Source: Nocardia sp. CNY236
GTDB taxonomy: Bacteria > Actinomycetota > Actinomycetes > Mycobacteriales > Mycobacteriaceae
Direction: 5' to 3'
DNA length: 64,000 nucleotides
Assembly: GCF_000482385.1 (NCBI RefSeq)
Contig: NZ_AXVD01000016.1
Location: forward strand, 102,550-166,549
Part shown: in pieces, positions 1-9,843 of the stretch
Layout: each line of letters begins with the position of its first letter
How positions within the stretch are numbered: the first letter of the stretch is position 1
Translations under genes and position numbers: made by a program
The notes under the pieces: generated by a model
What the model was told of the DNA's origin: nothing
Database searches by the model: none
What the model saw: the letters and a program-made list of their open reading frames with translations, nothing else

Positions 1-1
1 C

Positions 2-2170
2 ACCGGCAACCGAGTCACCGCGCCGGCGGAGGGCAAGCGCATGCCGGCCAAGCGCCGCAACCAGGTCGATCCGCTCGCGTTGAACGCCGGTGACATGGTG
101 GTGCACGATCAGCATGGCATCGGCAAGTTCGTCGAGATGATCGAGCGCACTGTCGGCAATGCCCGCCGTGAGTACCTTGTGATCGAGTACGCGCCGAGCA
201 AGCGTGGTCAGCCCGGTGACCGATTGTTCGTGCCGATGGAGTCGCTCGATCAGCTGTCGCGCTATGTCGGTGGTGAAATGCCGAGTCTGTCCAAGCTCGG
301 CGGTTCCGACTGGGCCAATACCAAACGCAAGGCGCGCAAAGCCGTCCGTGAGATCGCCGGCGAACTCGTGCAGCTGTACGCTGCCCGGCAAGCAGCGCCC
401 GGACACGCGTTCGGGCCCGACACTCCGTGGCAACAGGAGATGGAGGACGCGTTCGCGTTCACCGAGACCGTCGATCAGATGACCGCCATCGCCGAAGTGA
501 AAGCCGATATGGAGAAGCCGGTCCCGATGGACCGGGTAGTGTGCGGCGACGTCGGCTACGGCAAGACCGAGATCGCGGTGCGTGCGGCGTTCAAGGCGGT
601 GCAGGACGGCCGACAGGTCGTGGTGCTGGTTCCCACGACGTTGCTCGCGCAGCAACATCTGCAGACGTTCACCGACCGGGTAGCGGGCTTCCCGATGGCG
701 GTGCGCGGCTTGTCCCGGTTCACCGATCCCGCCGAGGCCCGCGCCGTGTTGGAAGGAATGGCCGACGGTGGGGTCGATATCGTGGTCGGTACTCACCGGC
801 TGTTGCAGACCGGGGTGCGCTGGAAGAATCTCGGTCTCGTCGTGGTCGACGAGGAACAGCGCTTCGGCGTCGAGCACAAGGAGCACATCAAAGCGCTGCG
901 TACTCATGTCGACGTGCTCACCATGTCGGCGACGCCGATTCCGCGGACGCTGGAGATGAGTCTGGCCGGCATCCGCGAGATGTCGACCATCCTCACCCCG
1001 CCCGAGGAACGCCACCCAGTACTGACCTATGTCGGCTCCTACAGCGACAAGCAGGTCACCGCGGCCATTCGGCGAGAATTGCTCCGCGACGGCCAGGTGT
1101 TCTATGTGCACAATCGGGTGTCGTCGATCGACAAGGCGGCCAAGCGGATTCGTGATCTGGTTCCGGAGGCGCGGGTGGTCGTCGCGCATGGCCAGATGAA
1201 CGAAGATGCACTGGAGTCCACCGTGCAGGGCTTCTGGCAGCGTGAGTACGACGTGTTGGTGTGCACCACGATCATCGAGACCGGGTTGGACATCTCCAAT
1301 GCCAACACCTTGATCGTGGAGCGCGCCGACGCGCTCGGGCTGTCGCAGCTGCACCAGTTGCGCGGTCGAGTCGGCCGCAGCCGAGAACGTGGGTACGCCT
1401 ACTTCCTGTATCCGCCACAGAAGCCGCTCACCGAGACCGCCTATGACCGATTGGCCACTATTTCGCAGAACTCCGATCTCGGTGCGGGGATGGCGGTCGC
1501 GATGAAGGACTTGGAGATTCGCGGAGCGGGCAATGTGCTCGGCGCCGAACAGTCCGGCCACGTCGCGGGTGTCGGCTTCGACCTCTATGTGCGTCTGGTC
1601 GGCGAGGCGGTCGAGGCGTATCGCGCCGCTGCCGACGGCAAGCCGATCACCACCGAGGAGATCAAGGAGGTGCGTATCGACTTGCCAGTGGATGCACACA
1701 TCCCGCCGGACTACATTGCCAGTGATCGCCTCCGCCTGGAGGCATATCGAAAAATTGCTGCTGCCCAAGGGGATTCGTCACTGGCATTGGTGGTGGAGGA
1801 ACTCGTCGACCGCTACGGGCCACTACCGGTCGAAGTCGGTCGTCTGGTGTCGGTGGCCACGCTGCGCCTGCTCGCCCGGGAATACGGGATCACCGACATC
1901 GCGGTGACTGGAACGACCTTGAAGATCTCGCCGTTGCAGTTGCCCGATTCCAAGCAGCTGCGACTCAAGCGGGTCTACCCGTCGGCCGGGTATCGCGCCG
2001 CGTCCGGGGTGGTGCAGCTTCCGCTGCCGCGGGTGCACGACAGCGTCGGAGCCGACCGGGTTCGCGATGTGGTGCTGCTGCAGTTCATTGCCGACTTGCT
2101 GCTGGCCTTGGACGGAAAGGCGCAGGGTGCAGTGGATCTCACCGTCGCCGCCGAGTTGGCGCCCCGATGA
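2..2170 (+). CDS. mfd: Transcription-repair coupling factor Mfd, C-terminal part (5' end outside window)
   Basis: Mfd is the DNA translocase that removes stalled RNA polymerase from lesions and recruits UvrA. The reading frame is open to the left edge, so about 722 residues of a protein usually near 1,200 are present and the N-terminal UvrB-like module is missing. The fragment starts in the CarD-like RNA-polymerase interaction domain ([14 protein letters not shown]). The helicase core follows with Walker [10 protein letters not shown] near fragment residue 181, DEEQ near 283, [11 protein letters not shown], and the TRG/motif VI region [17 protein letters not shown]. The C-terminal TRCF domain closes the protein. 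The stop overlaps the start of mazG by 4 bp (ATGA), which indicates translational coupling. The mfd-mazG order is the one known from mycobacteria. Identity is secure. Confidence 0.97.
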   Translation, partial: TGNRVTAPAEGKRMPAKRRNQVDPLALNAGDMVVHDQHGIGKFVEMIERTVGNARREYLVIEYAPSKRGQPGDRLFVPMESLDQLSRYVGGEMPSLSKLGGSDWANTKRKARKAVREIAGELVQLYAARQAAPGHAFGPDTPWQQEMEDAFAFTETVDQMTAIAEVKADMEKPVPMDRVVCGDVGYGKTEIAVRAAFKAVQDGRQVVVLVPTTLLAQQHLQTFTDRVAGFPMAVRGLSRFTDPAEARAVLEGMADGGVDIVVGTHRLLQTGVRWKNLGLVVVDEEQRFGVEHKEHIKALRTHVDVLTMSATPIPRTLEMSLAGIREMSTILTPPEERHPVLTYVGSYSDKQVTAAIRRELLRDGQVFYVHNRVSSIDKAAKRIRDLVPEARVVVAHGQMNEDALESTVQGFWQREYDVLVCTTIIETGLDISNANTLIVERADALGLSQLHQLRGRVGRSRERGYAYFLYPPQKPLTETAYDRLATISQNSDLGAGMAVAMKDLEIRGAGNVLGAEQSGHVAGVGFDLYVRLVGEAVEAYRAAADGKPITTEEIKEVRIDLPVDAHIPPDYIASDRLRLEAYRKIAAAQGDSSLALVVEELVDRYGPLPVEVGRLVSVATLRLLAREYGITDIAVTGTTLKISPLQLPDSKQLRLKRVYPSAGYRAASGVVQLPLPRVHDSVGADRVRDVVLLQFIADLLLALDGKAQGAVDLTVAAELAPR

Positions 2171-2970
2171 GCGCGATGGACCGGGACGTCTCCGTGCTAC
2201 GTGCGGCGCGACACCGTGCGGCGCAGCGGGCGGCGCACAGTGGGCAGGGCGCTGCTGTGCCGGATGAGCCACCGGCTGTGGGAGTCGATTCGGCCGCGAT
2301 CGCGGCCGGCCTGGCCGAAGCCGTCCAGGTGATGGACCGCCTCTGGCAATTCGGCGGGTGGGAGGTCACCCAGACCCACGAGTCGCTCCGGCCGTATCTG
2401 CTGGAGGAGACCTACGAGTTGCTCGATGCCATCCAGCACGACGACGTGGAGACGATCCAGGAAGAACTCGGTGACCTGCTGCTGCAGGTGCTCTTCCACT
2501 CCCGGATCGCCGAGGCCGCAGGGGAATTCACGGTCGACGACGTTGCCGCCGCCTTGGTCGCCAAGTTGGTCGATCGTAGTCCCCTTCTCGACGTCGAGCC
2601 CGATCCGCACGCCTCGGTGGAGGATAAGGTCGCCGCGCAGGAACAGGCGTGGGAGGAACGCAAATCCGCGGAGAAGTCCCGGCGCTCCTGTCTGGACGGA
2701 ATCGCCATGGCCCAACCGGCACTGGCGCTGGCCGAGAAGATCATCTCGCGCAGCGCCAGCGCCGGGCTACCTGTCGACCTGATCCCCGAAGCGCTGCACG
2801 TCGTGCGACTCGGCGGACCGGACAGCGCCGAGGACCGGCTGCGCAGGGCGACGGTCACCTTCGCCGCGGCTATTCGCGCGGCCGAGGACTCCGCAGAGGC
2901 AGATCGCGGGCAACGCCTTCCGCTGTCGGCGCAGGATTGGCGCGCCTTCTGGCCTGGTAGTGGCAGGTAG
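2167..2970 (+). CDS. mazG: MazG-type nucleoside triphosphate pyrophosphohydrolase
   Basis: This 267-residue protein hydrolyses (d)NTPs, including damaged ones, to the monophosphate and pyrophosphate. The MazG core lies around residues 60-130: the [10 protein letters not shown] and [17 protein letters not shown] helices carry the Glu/Asp residues that bind Mg2+. A second helical segment ([20 protein letters not shown] region) forms the C-terminal part. The ATG start sits inside the mfd stop, so the two genes are probably cotranscribed; both serve genome maintenance. The length is shorter than two-domain enterobacterial MazG but within the range of actinobacterial versions. The N-terminal 50 residues are Ala/Arg-rich and not conserved-looking. 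Confidence 0.93.
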   Translation: MSAMDRDVSVLRAARHRAAQRAAHSGQGAAVPDEPPAVGVDSAAIAAGLAEAVQVMDRLWQFGGWEVTQTHESLRPYLLEETYELLDAIQHDDVETIQEELGDLLLQVLFHSRIAEAAGEFTVDDVAAALVAKLVDRSPLLDVEPDPHASVEDKVAAQEQAWEERKSAEKSRRSCLDGIAMAQPALALAEKIISRSASAGLPVDLIPEALHVVRLGGPDSAEDRLRRATVTFAAAIRAAEDSAEADRGQRLPLSAQDWRAFWPGSGR

Positions 2971-2998
2971 AGCGTGTTGTTCCCGAGTCCGGCGGCCT

Positions 2999-3574
2999 TC
3001 AGACATTGACGCCGTAGTCACGGGCGATTCCCGCGAGTCCGGACGCGTAGCCTTGGCCGATGGCGCGGAATCGCCATTCGTCGTTGTAGCGGTACAGCTC
3101 GCCGAAGACCATGGCGGTTTCGGTGGACGCGTCTTCGGTGAGGTCGTAGCGGGCCAGTTCTGTTCCGGTGGTGGCGTCGACGACGCGGATATAGGCATTA
3201 CGGATCTGGCCGAAGGACTGGCGGCGGGCGTCGGCGTCGTGGATCGACACCGGAAAGAAGATGTTCGTGATCGTCGGTGGTGTTGCCGTCAGGTCGACAT
3301 TGATCGTCTCGTCGTCACCGTCGCCAACGCCGGTGAGGTTGTCACCGGTGTGTTCGATGGACCCTTCGGGCGACCGCAGATTGTTGTAGAAGACGAAGTG
3401 CTGATCGGACAGCACCTTCAGGTTCGACCCACATGCGAGCGCGCTGGCGTCGAGGTCGTAGTCGGCGCCGCTGGTCGTGCGCACATCCCAGCCCAGACCC
3501 ACCGCTACCGCGGTGAGATCGACCGACTGCTTGGACAGCGAAACGTTGCCGCCTTTGGCCAATGTGACGCTCAT
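2999..3574 (-). CDS. terD: TerD-family protein (tellurium/stress resistance, calcium-binding fold)
   Basis: This 191-residue protein opens with MSVTLAKGGNVSLSK and has the typical TerD run of a beta-rich core with GLGWDVR, YDLDASA and an acidic segment (GDGDDETINVDL) that in the family binds Ca2+. TerD proteins occur in stress and tellurite-resistance gene sets, and their biochemical role is not settled. The ATG is preceded by AAGGGG at good spacing. It stands alone: no terABC, terE or terF partner lies beside it, so the tellurite label should be read as a family name only. It ends head-on against mazG with 28 bp between them. Confidence 0.92.
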   Translation of the reverse strand: MSVTLAKGGNVSLSKQSVDLTAVAVGLGWDVRTTSGADYDLDASALACGSNLKVLSDQHFVFYNNLRSPEGSIEHTGDNLTGVGDGDDETINVDLTATPPTITNIFFPVSIHDADARRQSFGQIRNAYIRVVDATTGTELARYDLTEDASTETAMVFGELYRYNDEWRFRAIGQGYASGLAGIARDYGVNV

Positions 3575-3641
3575 GATCCCCTTCCACGCGGCACCGTCGT
3601 GCCGCAGATCTTTCGTGTAAACCGGAAACGGTGTCTCGATG

Positions 3642-4172
3642 CTATGCCCGGCCCTGCGCCGGCTGGTTCTGCGCCGGCTGGTTCTGCGCCGCCTGGTTCT
3701 GCGACCAGGACCGCAACGTGTTCACTCGACTGCGCAATCCGCGCAACTCACTTTCGTCGTCGAGTACCGTGCGCTGAATTCCCTTCGTGACCGCGAAAGC
3801 CGACTGCCGGTGGTCGTCGATTGCGTCGATGTCGATGCGAACGGCCACGTAATCCTCGGCGGAAGGCATCTGCTCGGCGATGACGCGTGCGGTACCCCGA
3901 GCGCACAGCGCCACGTCGCCGCCGCCGAGGATCAGCAGCGCCACCTCGGGACGCTCGCGTAGCCGAGCCAGCGAGCCGCGGTTGGACTTCAGGCTGATCA
4001 AGATCTGTCGGTCGCCGGCCCGCACCGGCCACGACACCGGAATTGCATGCGGCGTCGGATCGGTCGTCACCAGCACCCCGATCGTCTCCAGCGGCCATTC
4101 CGGGAGCGTATCCAGTTCGGGATGATTCGTCACGTCGGGTCGACGGGGGGTGGGGCGGGCTCCGACTGCCAT
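3642..4172 (-). CDS. Pyridoxamine 5'-phosphate oxidase-like (flavin-binding split-barrel) protein
   Basis: The protein has about 176 residues. The segment PEWPLETIGVLVTTDPTPHAIPVSWPVRAG followed by SLKSNRGSLARLRERPEVALL is the pattern of the PNPOx-like split barrel, which binds FMN or F420. The C-terminus ends in three degenerate AQNQP repeats encoded by a 15-bp tandem repeat. I chose the ATG at 4172 because GAGGTG lies 6 nt upstream; an in-frame start 42 bp further out lacks such a site. Substrate and cofactor cannot be read from the sequence. The gene is flanked by terD downstream on the same strand with a short gap. Confidence 0.75.
   Translation of the reverse strand: MAVGARPTPRRPDVTNHPELDTLPEWPLETIGVLVTTDPTPHAIPVSWPVRAGDRQILISLKSNRGSLARLRERPEVALLILGGGDVALCARGTARVIAEQMPSAEDYVAVRIDIDAIDDHRQSAFAVTKGIQRTVLDDESELRGLRSRVNTLRSWSQNQAAQNQPAQNQPAQGRA
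3654..3698. repeat. 15-bp tandem repeat, three copies, inside the PNPOx-like gene
   Basis: Three consecutive 15-bp units (CTGCGCCGGCTGGTT, third copy with one change) encode the C-terminal Gln/Asn/Pro/Ala repeat of the minus-strand protein. The repeat number may vary between strains. No regulatory role is evident. Confidence 0.8.
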
Positions 4173-4303
4173 CTTCGTCACCTCATCGGTCGTCGCGCGC
4201 GGTGGGCCGACCACGCTGCTAGCAGTCTAAGGTGTTGCGCGGCTTGTCTGCTGGGACTGCACCTGGTTGTCCGAACTTCGCCTGGTGCTCGTCGTCGGAC
4301 AGG

Positions 4304-5053
4304 TCAGGCCTTCATGCAGTCGATCAACAGGGCGATCGGATTGTCCATGAACTCGCGCCAGTATCGCTTGTTCTCGACGGTCTGGGAGCCGGGATCGAGT
4401 TGAAGTGGATGAATCCGAAAATCGCGAAAGCCCGCGTCGTGGAATGTCGGTTCGAACGCGTCGAGGGGCAGATAGTAGTTTTCGATCTCCAATTCGGTGT
4501 CACCGAGATCGATGGTCCACCGGATCGGGGCGCCCTCGTAGACGTGGTCCATCAGCGTCATCCGCAATCCGTATTTGCGATAGTCCGGCGGTGGTCTGAA
4601 GAAGTACACTTCGGGATTCGACGTCAGGGTGACGAAGCGACCTCCAGGGCGCAGCCAGGATGCTATGCCCCGACACATGCGGGCCAGCTCCGCGCGACTA
4701 TCGGCGTAACTCAGAAGCCAGGCCGACACCGCGACGTCGAAATCGCGCTGTGGCCCGATCGTCCGGGTGTCGCAGACGCGGTAGTCGATACCGAGCGGAT
4801 CAGACTCCTCCTGCGCACGCGCCATGTCGATCATGCGTTCGGAGATATCGATACCGACCACGGTCGCGGCATCGGCGCGGCGCAGCCGCCGGGTGAAGTA
4901 TCCCTCGCCGCACGCGATGTCCACTACCTTCTTGCCGCTGATATCCCCGACCAGCGAGAGCAGGGAGTATTCCTCGACCAGTGAGCGCCATGGGTGCTGT
5001 TTGGCCTGCTGATAGTGGTCGGCGACGTGGCCTGAGTCGTAATTCGTGCCCAT
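4304..5053 (-). CDS. Class I SAM-dependent methyltransferase
   Basis: The protein has 249 residues from the ATG at 5053 (MGTNYDSGH). Motif I is VVDIACGEGYFTRRL near residue 45, followed by VVGIDISERMIDMAR (acidic residue binding the ribose of SAM) and FDVAVSAWLLSYAD as motif IV. The methyl acceptor cannot be deduced. An in-frame start at 5122 exists but adds a poorly conserved, basic stretch. The gene is isolated and transcribed away from the Stealth gene across a 530-bp intergenic region. Confidence 0.85.
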   Translation of the reverse strand: MGTNYDSGHVADHYQQAKQHPWRSLVEEYSLLSLVGDISGKKVVDIACGEGYFTRRLRRADAATVVGIDISERMIDMARAQEESDPLGIDYRVCDTRTIGPQRDFDVAVSAWLLSYADSRAELARMCRGIASWLRPGGRFVTLTSNPEVYFFRPPPDYRKYGLRMTLMDHVYEGAPIRWTIDLGDTELEIENYYLPLDAFEPTFHDAGFRDFRIHPLQLDPGSQTVENKRYWREFMDNPIALLIDCMKA

Positions 5054-5583
5054 CTCGGTCTCGCTTCGGCCGATCGGTACTCGTCCAGTGTATCGAGAAT
5101 TGTCCCGGTTGAAATGGCACATGGACGTATCGGGACGCGAGGCGGTCCCGGGCGCGACAGCGGGGACGATCTACGTCGTTTGACGGAATGTAACCGACGT
5201 TGCATCATGCGTAGAGGCGCCCGATTCATCGGACACGCCACATTTCGGCCGGCGAATGCCGTCCGGGACCGTCGTAGCGGCCATATGACCGCTACCGACC
5301 CTTTTGTCGCGCACCGACCAGTGCAGCGTCTTCGTCCATGACGATTCTGTCTCGACGCCCCCGGCGTCCGGCCGTGAGTGAGGTGAAAACGAAATGGTCC
5401 ACCAGTCGTCCGCATACCAGGAGACCACATCGTCGTACCCCCGCTACGGCACCATTCCCCATCCCTGAACGGCACCGCGCTGGGCGTGGGCCGCATGTCG
5501 ATGCCACCGCACCGACGCGATCGCGGCTCTACCCAGCGCACCGAACGGCACGACACCGGTGGACAGACGAAGTGGAGACAGTC
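5054..5583. other. 530-bp intergenic region between divergent genes
   Basis: No convincing gene is present. The frame of the Stealth gene is open back to 5338, but that stretch codes for Arg/Pro/Thr-rich, family-unlike sequence and is better read as leader. A 7-bp inverted repeat (GTAGCGG at 5274-5280, CCGCTAC at 5289-5295) is the only symmetry I see. Promoters for both flanking genes should lie here. Confidence 0.5.
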
Positions 5584-7047
5584 ATGGCTGGCAACGCAGC
5601 GACCGACTCGGGGGCAATAGAAGTGGTGACGCGGCCCACGGTGAGCAATCTCGCCGTGTCTGCCGCAACGATCGACGATCTCGGGTACTTGCGTGCCGAA
5701 TTGGCGGCGGCGGAGGTGCCGTTCCTGCTGGTGCGCGACGGCGGGCAGCGTGTGGTGCTCGCCGCCGACGCGGCGTACCGACCGATTGTGCGCCGGGTGA
5801 TCGCGACGGCCATGTCCGCCGGCTTCTCGTGTGTGCACCTGCAGCACAATGTGTTCCGGCTCGGGCGCGACCGCGACCCGGTGCATCATGTCGATCTGGA
5901 ATTGTGGGAATACCGCGGGGGCGTGGTGAGGTGTCCGCGCCCGAACGCACTGACCCGCCGAGTTTTCGATGTCGCCGATATCCGGCGCACCCGGGTGCGG
6001 CTTTTCGACCGGAATTGGCCCACCCTGGTGGACATGTTCGCGCCGCATACCGGCGACGTCGGATTCGATATCGACGTGGTGTTTTCCTGGGTCGATGGCT
6101 CCGATCCCGATTTCCGCGCACGGCGGGCCGGAATGCTCGCCCAGACGGTCGTGGGTGAGGGCGATGACGCCGACGCCAGAATCCGGCAGGTCGGCGAGTT
6201 GAGGTATGCCCTGCGGTCGGTCTACAAGAACGCGCCTTGGATTCGCCGGATCTTCATTGCGACCGATTCCACACCGCCGGCGTGGCTGGTGGCCCATCCG
6301 AAGGTAACCGTCGTGCGCGCGGCGGATCACTTCCGCGGAACAGCGGGGTTGCCGGTTTTCAATTCCCACGCAGTGGAAGCGCAGTTGCACCATATCGCGG
6401 GACTCAGCGAACACTTCGTGTACTCCAACGACGACATGTTCTTCGCTCGGCCGGTGCGACCGTCGATGTTCTTCACCCCCGGCGGGGTGAGCCGGTTCAT
6501 CGAGGCGGATACCAGGATCGGTCCGGGGCGCACCCATGCGCGTCGCAGCGGTTTCGAAAATGCCGCTCGAGTGAATCGGATGCTGCTGGCCGAGCGTTTC
6601 GGCTGTGTCATCACGCGGCACTTGGAGCACACACCGGTGCCGTTGCGTCGCAGTGTGCTCCAGGAGATGGAAGAAGAATTCGCCGCCGATTTCGCTCGCA
6701 CGAGCTCGAGCCGTTTCCGGGCGGCGTCCGATATCTCGGTCACCAATTCGCTGTATCACTATTATGCGTTGCTGACCGGTCGTGCAGCGCCACAGGAGGT
6801 GGCGAGAACGCGCTATGTGGACACGACCAGTCGCGCCGGACTCGCGATGCTGAGTGGATTGGCCCAGCACCGCGACGTCGACTTCTTCTGCCTCAACGAT
6901 GGCAGTTTCCCCGAGGTGGCCGAAGCCGAGCGGGTACGGGCCGTCTCGGCATTTCTCGCCGACTACTATCCGGATCCCGCACCGTGGGAGCGGCTCAGCG
7001 CACCGCCTCGTCATCCGATTCCGGAGCCGACACCGGGCGTCGCATGA
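5584..7047 (+). CDS. Stealth-family sugar-phosphate transferase (exopolysaccharide phosphotransferase)
   Basis: This 487-residue protein has the four conserved regions of Stealth proteins in order: CR1 [13 protein letters not shown] near residue 162, CR2 [20 protein letters not shown] near 205, CR3 with [15 protein letters not shown] near 277, and CR4 FCLNDGSF near 436. Stealth enzymes transfer hexose-1-phosphate units when making phosphate-linked surface polysaccharides; bacterial relatives act in capsule synthesis. The ATG at 5584 follows GTGGAGACA, a fair ribosome-binding site. The gene has no glycan-locus neighbours, which is common for actinobacterial members. Its 3' end overlaps the opposing phosphodiesterase gene by 53 bp. 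Confidence 0.9.
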   Translation: MAGNAATDSGAIEVVTRPTVSNLAVSAATIDDLGYLRAELAAAEVPFLLVRDGGQRVVLAADAAYRPIVRRVIATAMSAGFSCVHLQHNVFRLGRDRDPVHHVDLELWEYRGGVVRCPRPNALTRRVFDVADIRRTRVRLFDRNWPTLVDMFAPHTGDVGFDIDVVFSWVDGSDPDFRARRAGMLAQTVVGEGDDADARIRQVGELRYALRSVYKNAPWIRRIFIATDSTPPAWLVAHPKVTVVRAADHFRGTAGLPVFNSHAVEAQLHHIAGLSEHFVYSNDDMFFARPVRPSMFFTPGGVSRFIEADTRIGPGRTHARRSGFENAARVNRMLLAERFGCVITRHLEHTPVPLRRSVLQEMEEEFAADFARTSSSRFRAASDISVTNSLYHYYALLTGRAAPQEVARTRYVDTTSRAGLAMLSGLAQHRDVDFFCLNDGSFPEVAEAERVRAVSAFLADYYPDPAPWERLSAPPRHPIPEPTPGVA

Positions 7048-7984
7048 CCCGCGGAATCCGGCTGGCCGATGGGATCACGATGCCTTCGTCGGCCAGCCGC
7101 CGTCGCGCCTGTTCTGGAGTGGCCGAGGCGCCGACCGTCTCGCCCCGGTCGATGGGGACCACCGAATGCACCACGGTCTCGGGGTAGATGTGGACGTAGT
7201 TGAATGTCTGCGCCGCGTCGCGGCCGCGCAACCCGCCGTGGGCCACACCGAGGTCTTGGCTGTAGCAGCTCGCCGACGCCACCGATACCGGAATCCCCGC
7301 GAACATCGCGCTGGTGGAGAAGTGTAGGTGTCCGGCGAGGATGGCGCGCACGTCGCTGCCGTCGAGTGCGGCGGCCAGCTTGTGCTGATCGCGCAACTCC
7401 ACGATGACGGCCAGATCGAGCACACAGGGCACCGGTGGGTGATGCATCGCGAGAATGGTGCCGAAGGGGGCCGGTTCGGCCAAGATCGTGGCCAGCCACT
7501 GCAATTGATCGTCGGAGATCTCCCCGTGGTGTTCGCCGGGTACCGAGGTGTCCAAGGCGATGATGCGCAGGCCGTCGATCAGATGCACGCGGTCCAGCGG
7601 GGACAGTGCGGGGGGCTCGCCGAGTAGTCGGTCCCGCAGGGCGCCGCGATCGTCGTGGTTTCCGCCGAGCCAGACCACGGGGGCCTGCACGGTATTGGCA
7701 AATGGCTCGACAATGGATTTCAGCTTGGTGTACGCGGCTGGTTCTCCGCGGTCGGTGAGGTCGCCGGTGAACACGATGGCGGTCGGTCGAATCCGGCTGG
7801 CCGCGGCGTGGTCGAGGAGTTCGCGCAGGCGCAGATCGGCATCGACATCGCCGTAGAGCGGGTCTCGTCCCGCGACGAGATGGGTATCGCTGAAGTGGAA
7901 CAGCACATGATCGGGACGGGGGTGCTCCGCGACTCTGGTTGTGGGCACCGCACAGACCATCCCTCCCGGCGATACATCCGCCAC
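6995..7984 (-). CDS. cpdA: CpdA/Rv0805-type cyclic-nucleotide phosphodiesterase (calcineurin-like metallophosphoesterase)
   Basis: The full set of metallophosphoesterase motifs is present: SDTHL, GDLTDRG, GGNHDD, AMHHPP and GHLHFS, which supply the Asp, His and Asn ligands of a two-metal centre. Length (about 329 residues) and sequence resemble the mycobacterial 3',5'-cAMP phosphodiesterase Rv0805, including the long C-terminal tail. The start is uncertain: GTG at 7984, ATG at 7960 and GTG at 7948 are all in frame and none has an ideal ribosome-binding site. The gene converges on the Stealth gene and overlaps it by 53 bp. Activity on cAMP specifically is inferred from family. Confidence 0.88.
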   Translation of the reverse strand: MADVSPGGMVCAVPTTRVAEHPRPDHVLFHFSDTHLVAGRDPLYGDVDADLRLRELLDHAAASRIRPTAIVFTGDLTDRGEPAAYTKLKSIVEPFANTVQAPVVWLGGNHDDRGALRDRLLGEPPALSPLDRVHLIDGLRIIALDTSVPGEHHGEISDDQLQWLATILAEPAPFGTILAMHHPPVPCVLDLAVIVELRDQHKLAAALDGSDVRAILAGHLHFSTSAMFAGIPVSVASASCYSQDLGVAHGGLRGRDAAQTFNYVHIYPETVVHSVVPIDRGETVGASATPEQARRRLADEGIVIPSASRIPRVMRRPVSAPESDDEAVR

Positions 7985-8046
7985 CGATGTGGTTCACCGT
8001 CAGGATAGCGTCGGCGCCCGGTCGGCGCCCGAGCAGCGATGTGGGT

Positions 8047-8409
8047 TCAGTTCCGAATGACATCGGCGATGGTGCTGCCGGTGAAGTAGGCGCCGAGGCC
8101 CGCGCCGAGTGTGCCCAGCAGGTTGGCGAGGGCATAGATGCGGGCGCCAGTGCCGGCCAGCTGCAGGGTTTCGTAGCTGAAGGTGCTGTAGGTGGTCAAG
8201 GCCCCGCACAGGCCGGTGCCGACCAGTAGTTGCACATGGGTGCTGCTCGACGCGCCGGCGAGGACGCCGAGGACGAAGCTACCGATGACATTGACGGTGA
8301 AGGTTCCCCAGGGGAACACCGTGTCGTGGCGGGACTGCACCGCCCGATCGGTGACGTAGCGCAGGGTCGCGCCCACCATGCCGCCGATCACCACGAGCAG
8401 CCACGTCAT
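8047..8409 (-). CDS. crcB: Fluoride channel subunit CrcB (Fluc), downstream copy
   Basis: This 120-residue membrane protein has four hydrophobic helices. The Fluc hallmarks are [10 protein letters not shown] at the start, [11 protein letters not shown] with the conserved Asn, and [13 protein letters not shown] in helix 3. It exports fluoride as a dual-topology dimer. The gene is third in a tightly overlapping minus-strand operon, with a 4-bp ATGA overlap with the DUF190 gene. With two crcB copies the channel is probably a heterodimer in which each subunit has a fixed orientation. Confidence 0.95.
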   Translation of the reverse strand: MTWLLVVIGGMVGATLRYVTDRAVQSRHDTVFPWGTFTVNVIGSFVLGVLAGASSSTHVQLLVGTGLCGALTTYSTFSYETLQLAGTGARIYALANLLGTLGAGLGAYFTGSTIADVIRN

Positions 8410-8756
8410 CGGCGCTCGCCCTGCCGGCCGATGTAACGGATGACCTCGACGTCGTCGAGGATGACCAATCCTTCGGTGACGAGCTCGTCGAGCTGGGGCA
8501 GAAAGGCCCGGATACGGTCGGGATCGTCGACGACGATGACGGCGACGGGCAGGTCTTCGCTGAGCGAGAGTACGCGGGTGGTGTGGATGCGCGAGGAGGC
8601 GCCGAACCCCTCGATGCCGCGCAACACGCTGGCCCCCGCGAGGCCGGCGCGATGGGCGCGGTGCACGATCTCGCTGAACAGCGGTTTGTGGCGCCAGGTG
8701 TCGCTTTCGCCGACGAACACCGTCAGACGCAGGGCGGGTCCGGTGAGCCGGGTCAT
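8406..8756 (-). CDS. DUF190 PII-like protein
   Basis: This 116-residue protein begins [19 protein letters not shown] and contains [18 protein letters not shown], the signature of the DUF190 family, which adopts a PII-like ferredoxin fold. Such genes often sit beside crcB, suggesting a regulatory or sensing role for the channel; this is inference. It overlaps the flanking crcB genes by 4 bp on both sides, so all three are translationally coupled. No nucleotide ligand can be assigned from sequence. Confidence 0.9.
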   Translation of the reverse strand: MTRLTGPALRLTVFVGESDTWRHKPLFSEIVHRAHRAGLAGASVLRGIEGFGASSRIHTTRVLSLSEDLPVAVIVVDDPDRIRAFLPQLDELVTEGLVILDDVEVIRYIGRQGERR

Positions 8757-9220
8757 GCTGTCCTCCGCAGGAGTAGGTGGCGGGTCAGGGCGGCGGTGGT
8801 CCATGTGGCGATCAGCGCTGTGATCGGCGTCACGCCGAGGTATATCCACGCGGTCGCGGCGTGGCCGGTGTCGAGGAGGTGGTGGGTGTCGGCAGCGTAG
8901 GCGGAGAAGGTGGTGTAGCCACCGAGGATTCCGGTCCCCAGAAACGGGCGCAGCATCCGGTGTCCGGTCCGGACTTCGGTGATCAGCACCAAGAGCGTTC
9001 CCATGAGTGCACAGCCGGTGACGTTCACCACCAGAGTGGTCCAGGGAAAGGAGCTGGGCGACGTCGGCCACACGACCGTGGCGGCGTAGCGGGCGGTGGC
9101 ACCGATCCCACCTCCGGCAGCGACTGCGGCGATGACCGGCACGTGAGTGCGCCACGCCCTGCGGCGACGGACCGCGAACGGACCGGGCTTGTCGGTGAGA
9201 CCCGGTTCGGGTATCGACAC
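8753..9220 (-). CDS. crcB: Fluoride channel subunit CrcB (Fluc), upstream copy with N-terminal extension
   Basis: This 155-residue Fluc subunit has [28 protein letters not shown] and [15 protein letters not shown] at the conserved positions. Its 30-residue, Arg-rich N-terminal extension is not seen in the partner copy and may set the membrane orientation by the positive-inside rule. It starts at GTG with GGAG 6 nt upstream and is the first gene of the crcB-DUF190-crcB operon. I looked for a fluoride riboswitch in the 185 bp upstream and did not recognise one. Confidence 0.93.
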   Translation of the reverse strand: MSIPEPGLTDKPGPFAVRRRRAWRTHVPVIAAVAAGGGIGATARYAATVVWPTSPSSFPWTTLVVNVTGCALMGTLLVLITEVRTGHRMLRPFLGTGILGGYTTFSAYAADTHHLLDTGHAATAWIYLGVTPITALIATWTTAALTRHLLLRRTA

Positions 9221-9405
9221 GGCAGTCTCCTACTCATCCCGCTTCCCTGACCGGCAGGAAAGAATGTGGCGTCGAGTAGGGGCCGTTGGCGACGGATGTC
9301 GCGGTTGTGGTGCGGCGGGTCCCACCGCCCTACGACCCGTAGGCACCACGGGTGGTAGCTTGCTCAGCATACGGCATCCGACCGGCGGTTTTCGGGCTCT
9401 CCCGG

Positions 9406-9783
9406 TCAGGTCGATGGCGGGTCGGCCGCCGGGCCGGGGGCATGTCGTCGGTCGGCTGTCCAGGTCTGGGACCAATCCCAGAGGGGCTGCAGCGACGCGA
9501 TCAGTCGCGTGCCGGCGGGGGTGAGTTCGTAGGCTCCCCGTGGGCCGTGCTTGTCGACCAAGCCGGCCGACTGCAGCCGCTGGAGGCGATCGGCCAACAT
9601 GCTGGACGAGCAGTTGCCCATGCTGCGCCGCAATTGCAGGAATCCGCGGGGCCCTGATTCGAGTTCCCACACGACGCGAAGTATCCACCGCTGCCCCAAC
9701 AGGTCGATCGCGGCTAGGGTCGAGGCATAGGAGGGATCGTCGGCGCGACTCGTGGCGCCCGAGTGATCACTTGCGCTTCTCAT
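9406..9783 (-). CDS. HxlR-family winged-helix transcriptional regulator
   Basis: This 125-residue protein carries the HxlR pattern: LAAIDLLGQRWILRVVWEL, GFLQLRRSMGNCSSSMLADRLQRLQSAGLV and YELTPAGTRLIASLQPLWDW. The usual N-terminal cysteine just before the first helix, used for redox sensing in some members, is absent; a cysteine occurs instead in the recognition region (GNCSSSML). It is divergent from the short-chain dehydrogenase at 9844, separated by 60 bp, the classic arrangement for a local regulator and its target. Confidence 0.9.
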   Translation of the reverse strand: MRSASDHSGATSRADDPSYASTLAAIDLLGQRWILRVVWELESGPRGFLQLRRSMGNCSSSMLADRLQRLQSAGLVDKHGPRGAYELTPAGTRLIASLQPLWDWSQTWTADRRHAPGPAADPPST

Positions 9784-9843
9784 TTCGAACCACCATAGTT
9801 GATTCTGATCGAGAAGTACTGCAGGGGCACAAGGAGGCGCTTG

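Noticed and set aside
2999..3574. Tellurite-resistance operon
   Set aside because: Only one TerD-family gene is present, with none of the other ter genes around it.
4924..7014. Long open frame on the minus strand opposite the Stealth gene
   Set aside because: High GC removes stop codons from antisense frames. The translation is Arg/His/Pro-rich without family similarity, while the plus strand encodes a clear Stealth protein.
9221..9405. Possible fluoride riboswitch ahead of the crcB operon
   Set aside because: I compared the minus strand by eye with the crcB motif (conserved GG-AUGG-GUUC and UGAUGACUCCUAC blocks) and found no convincing arrangement.
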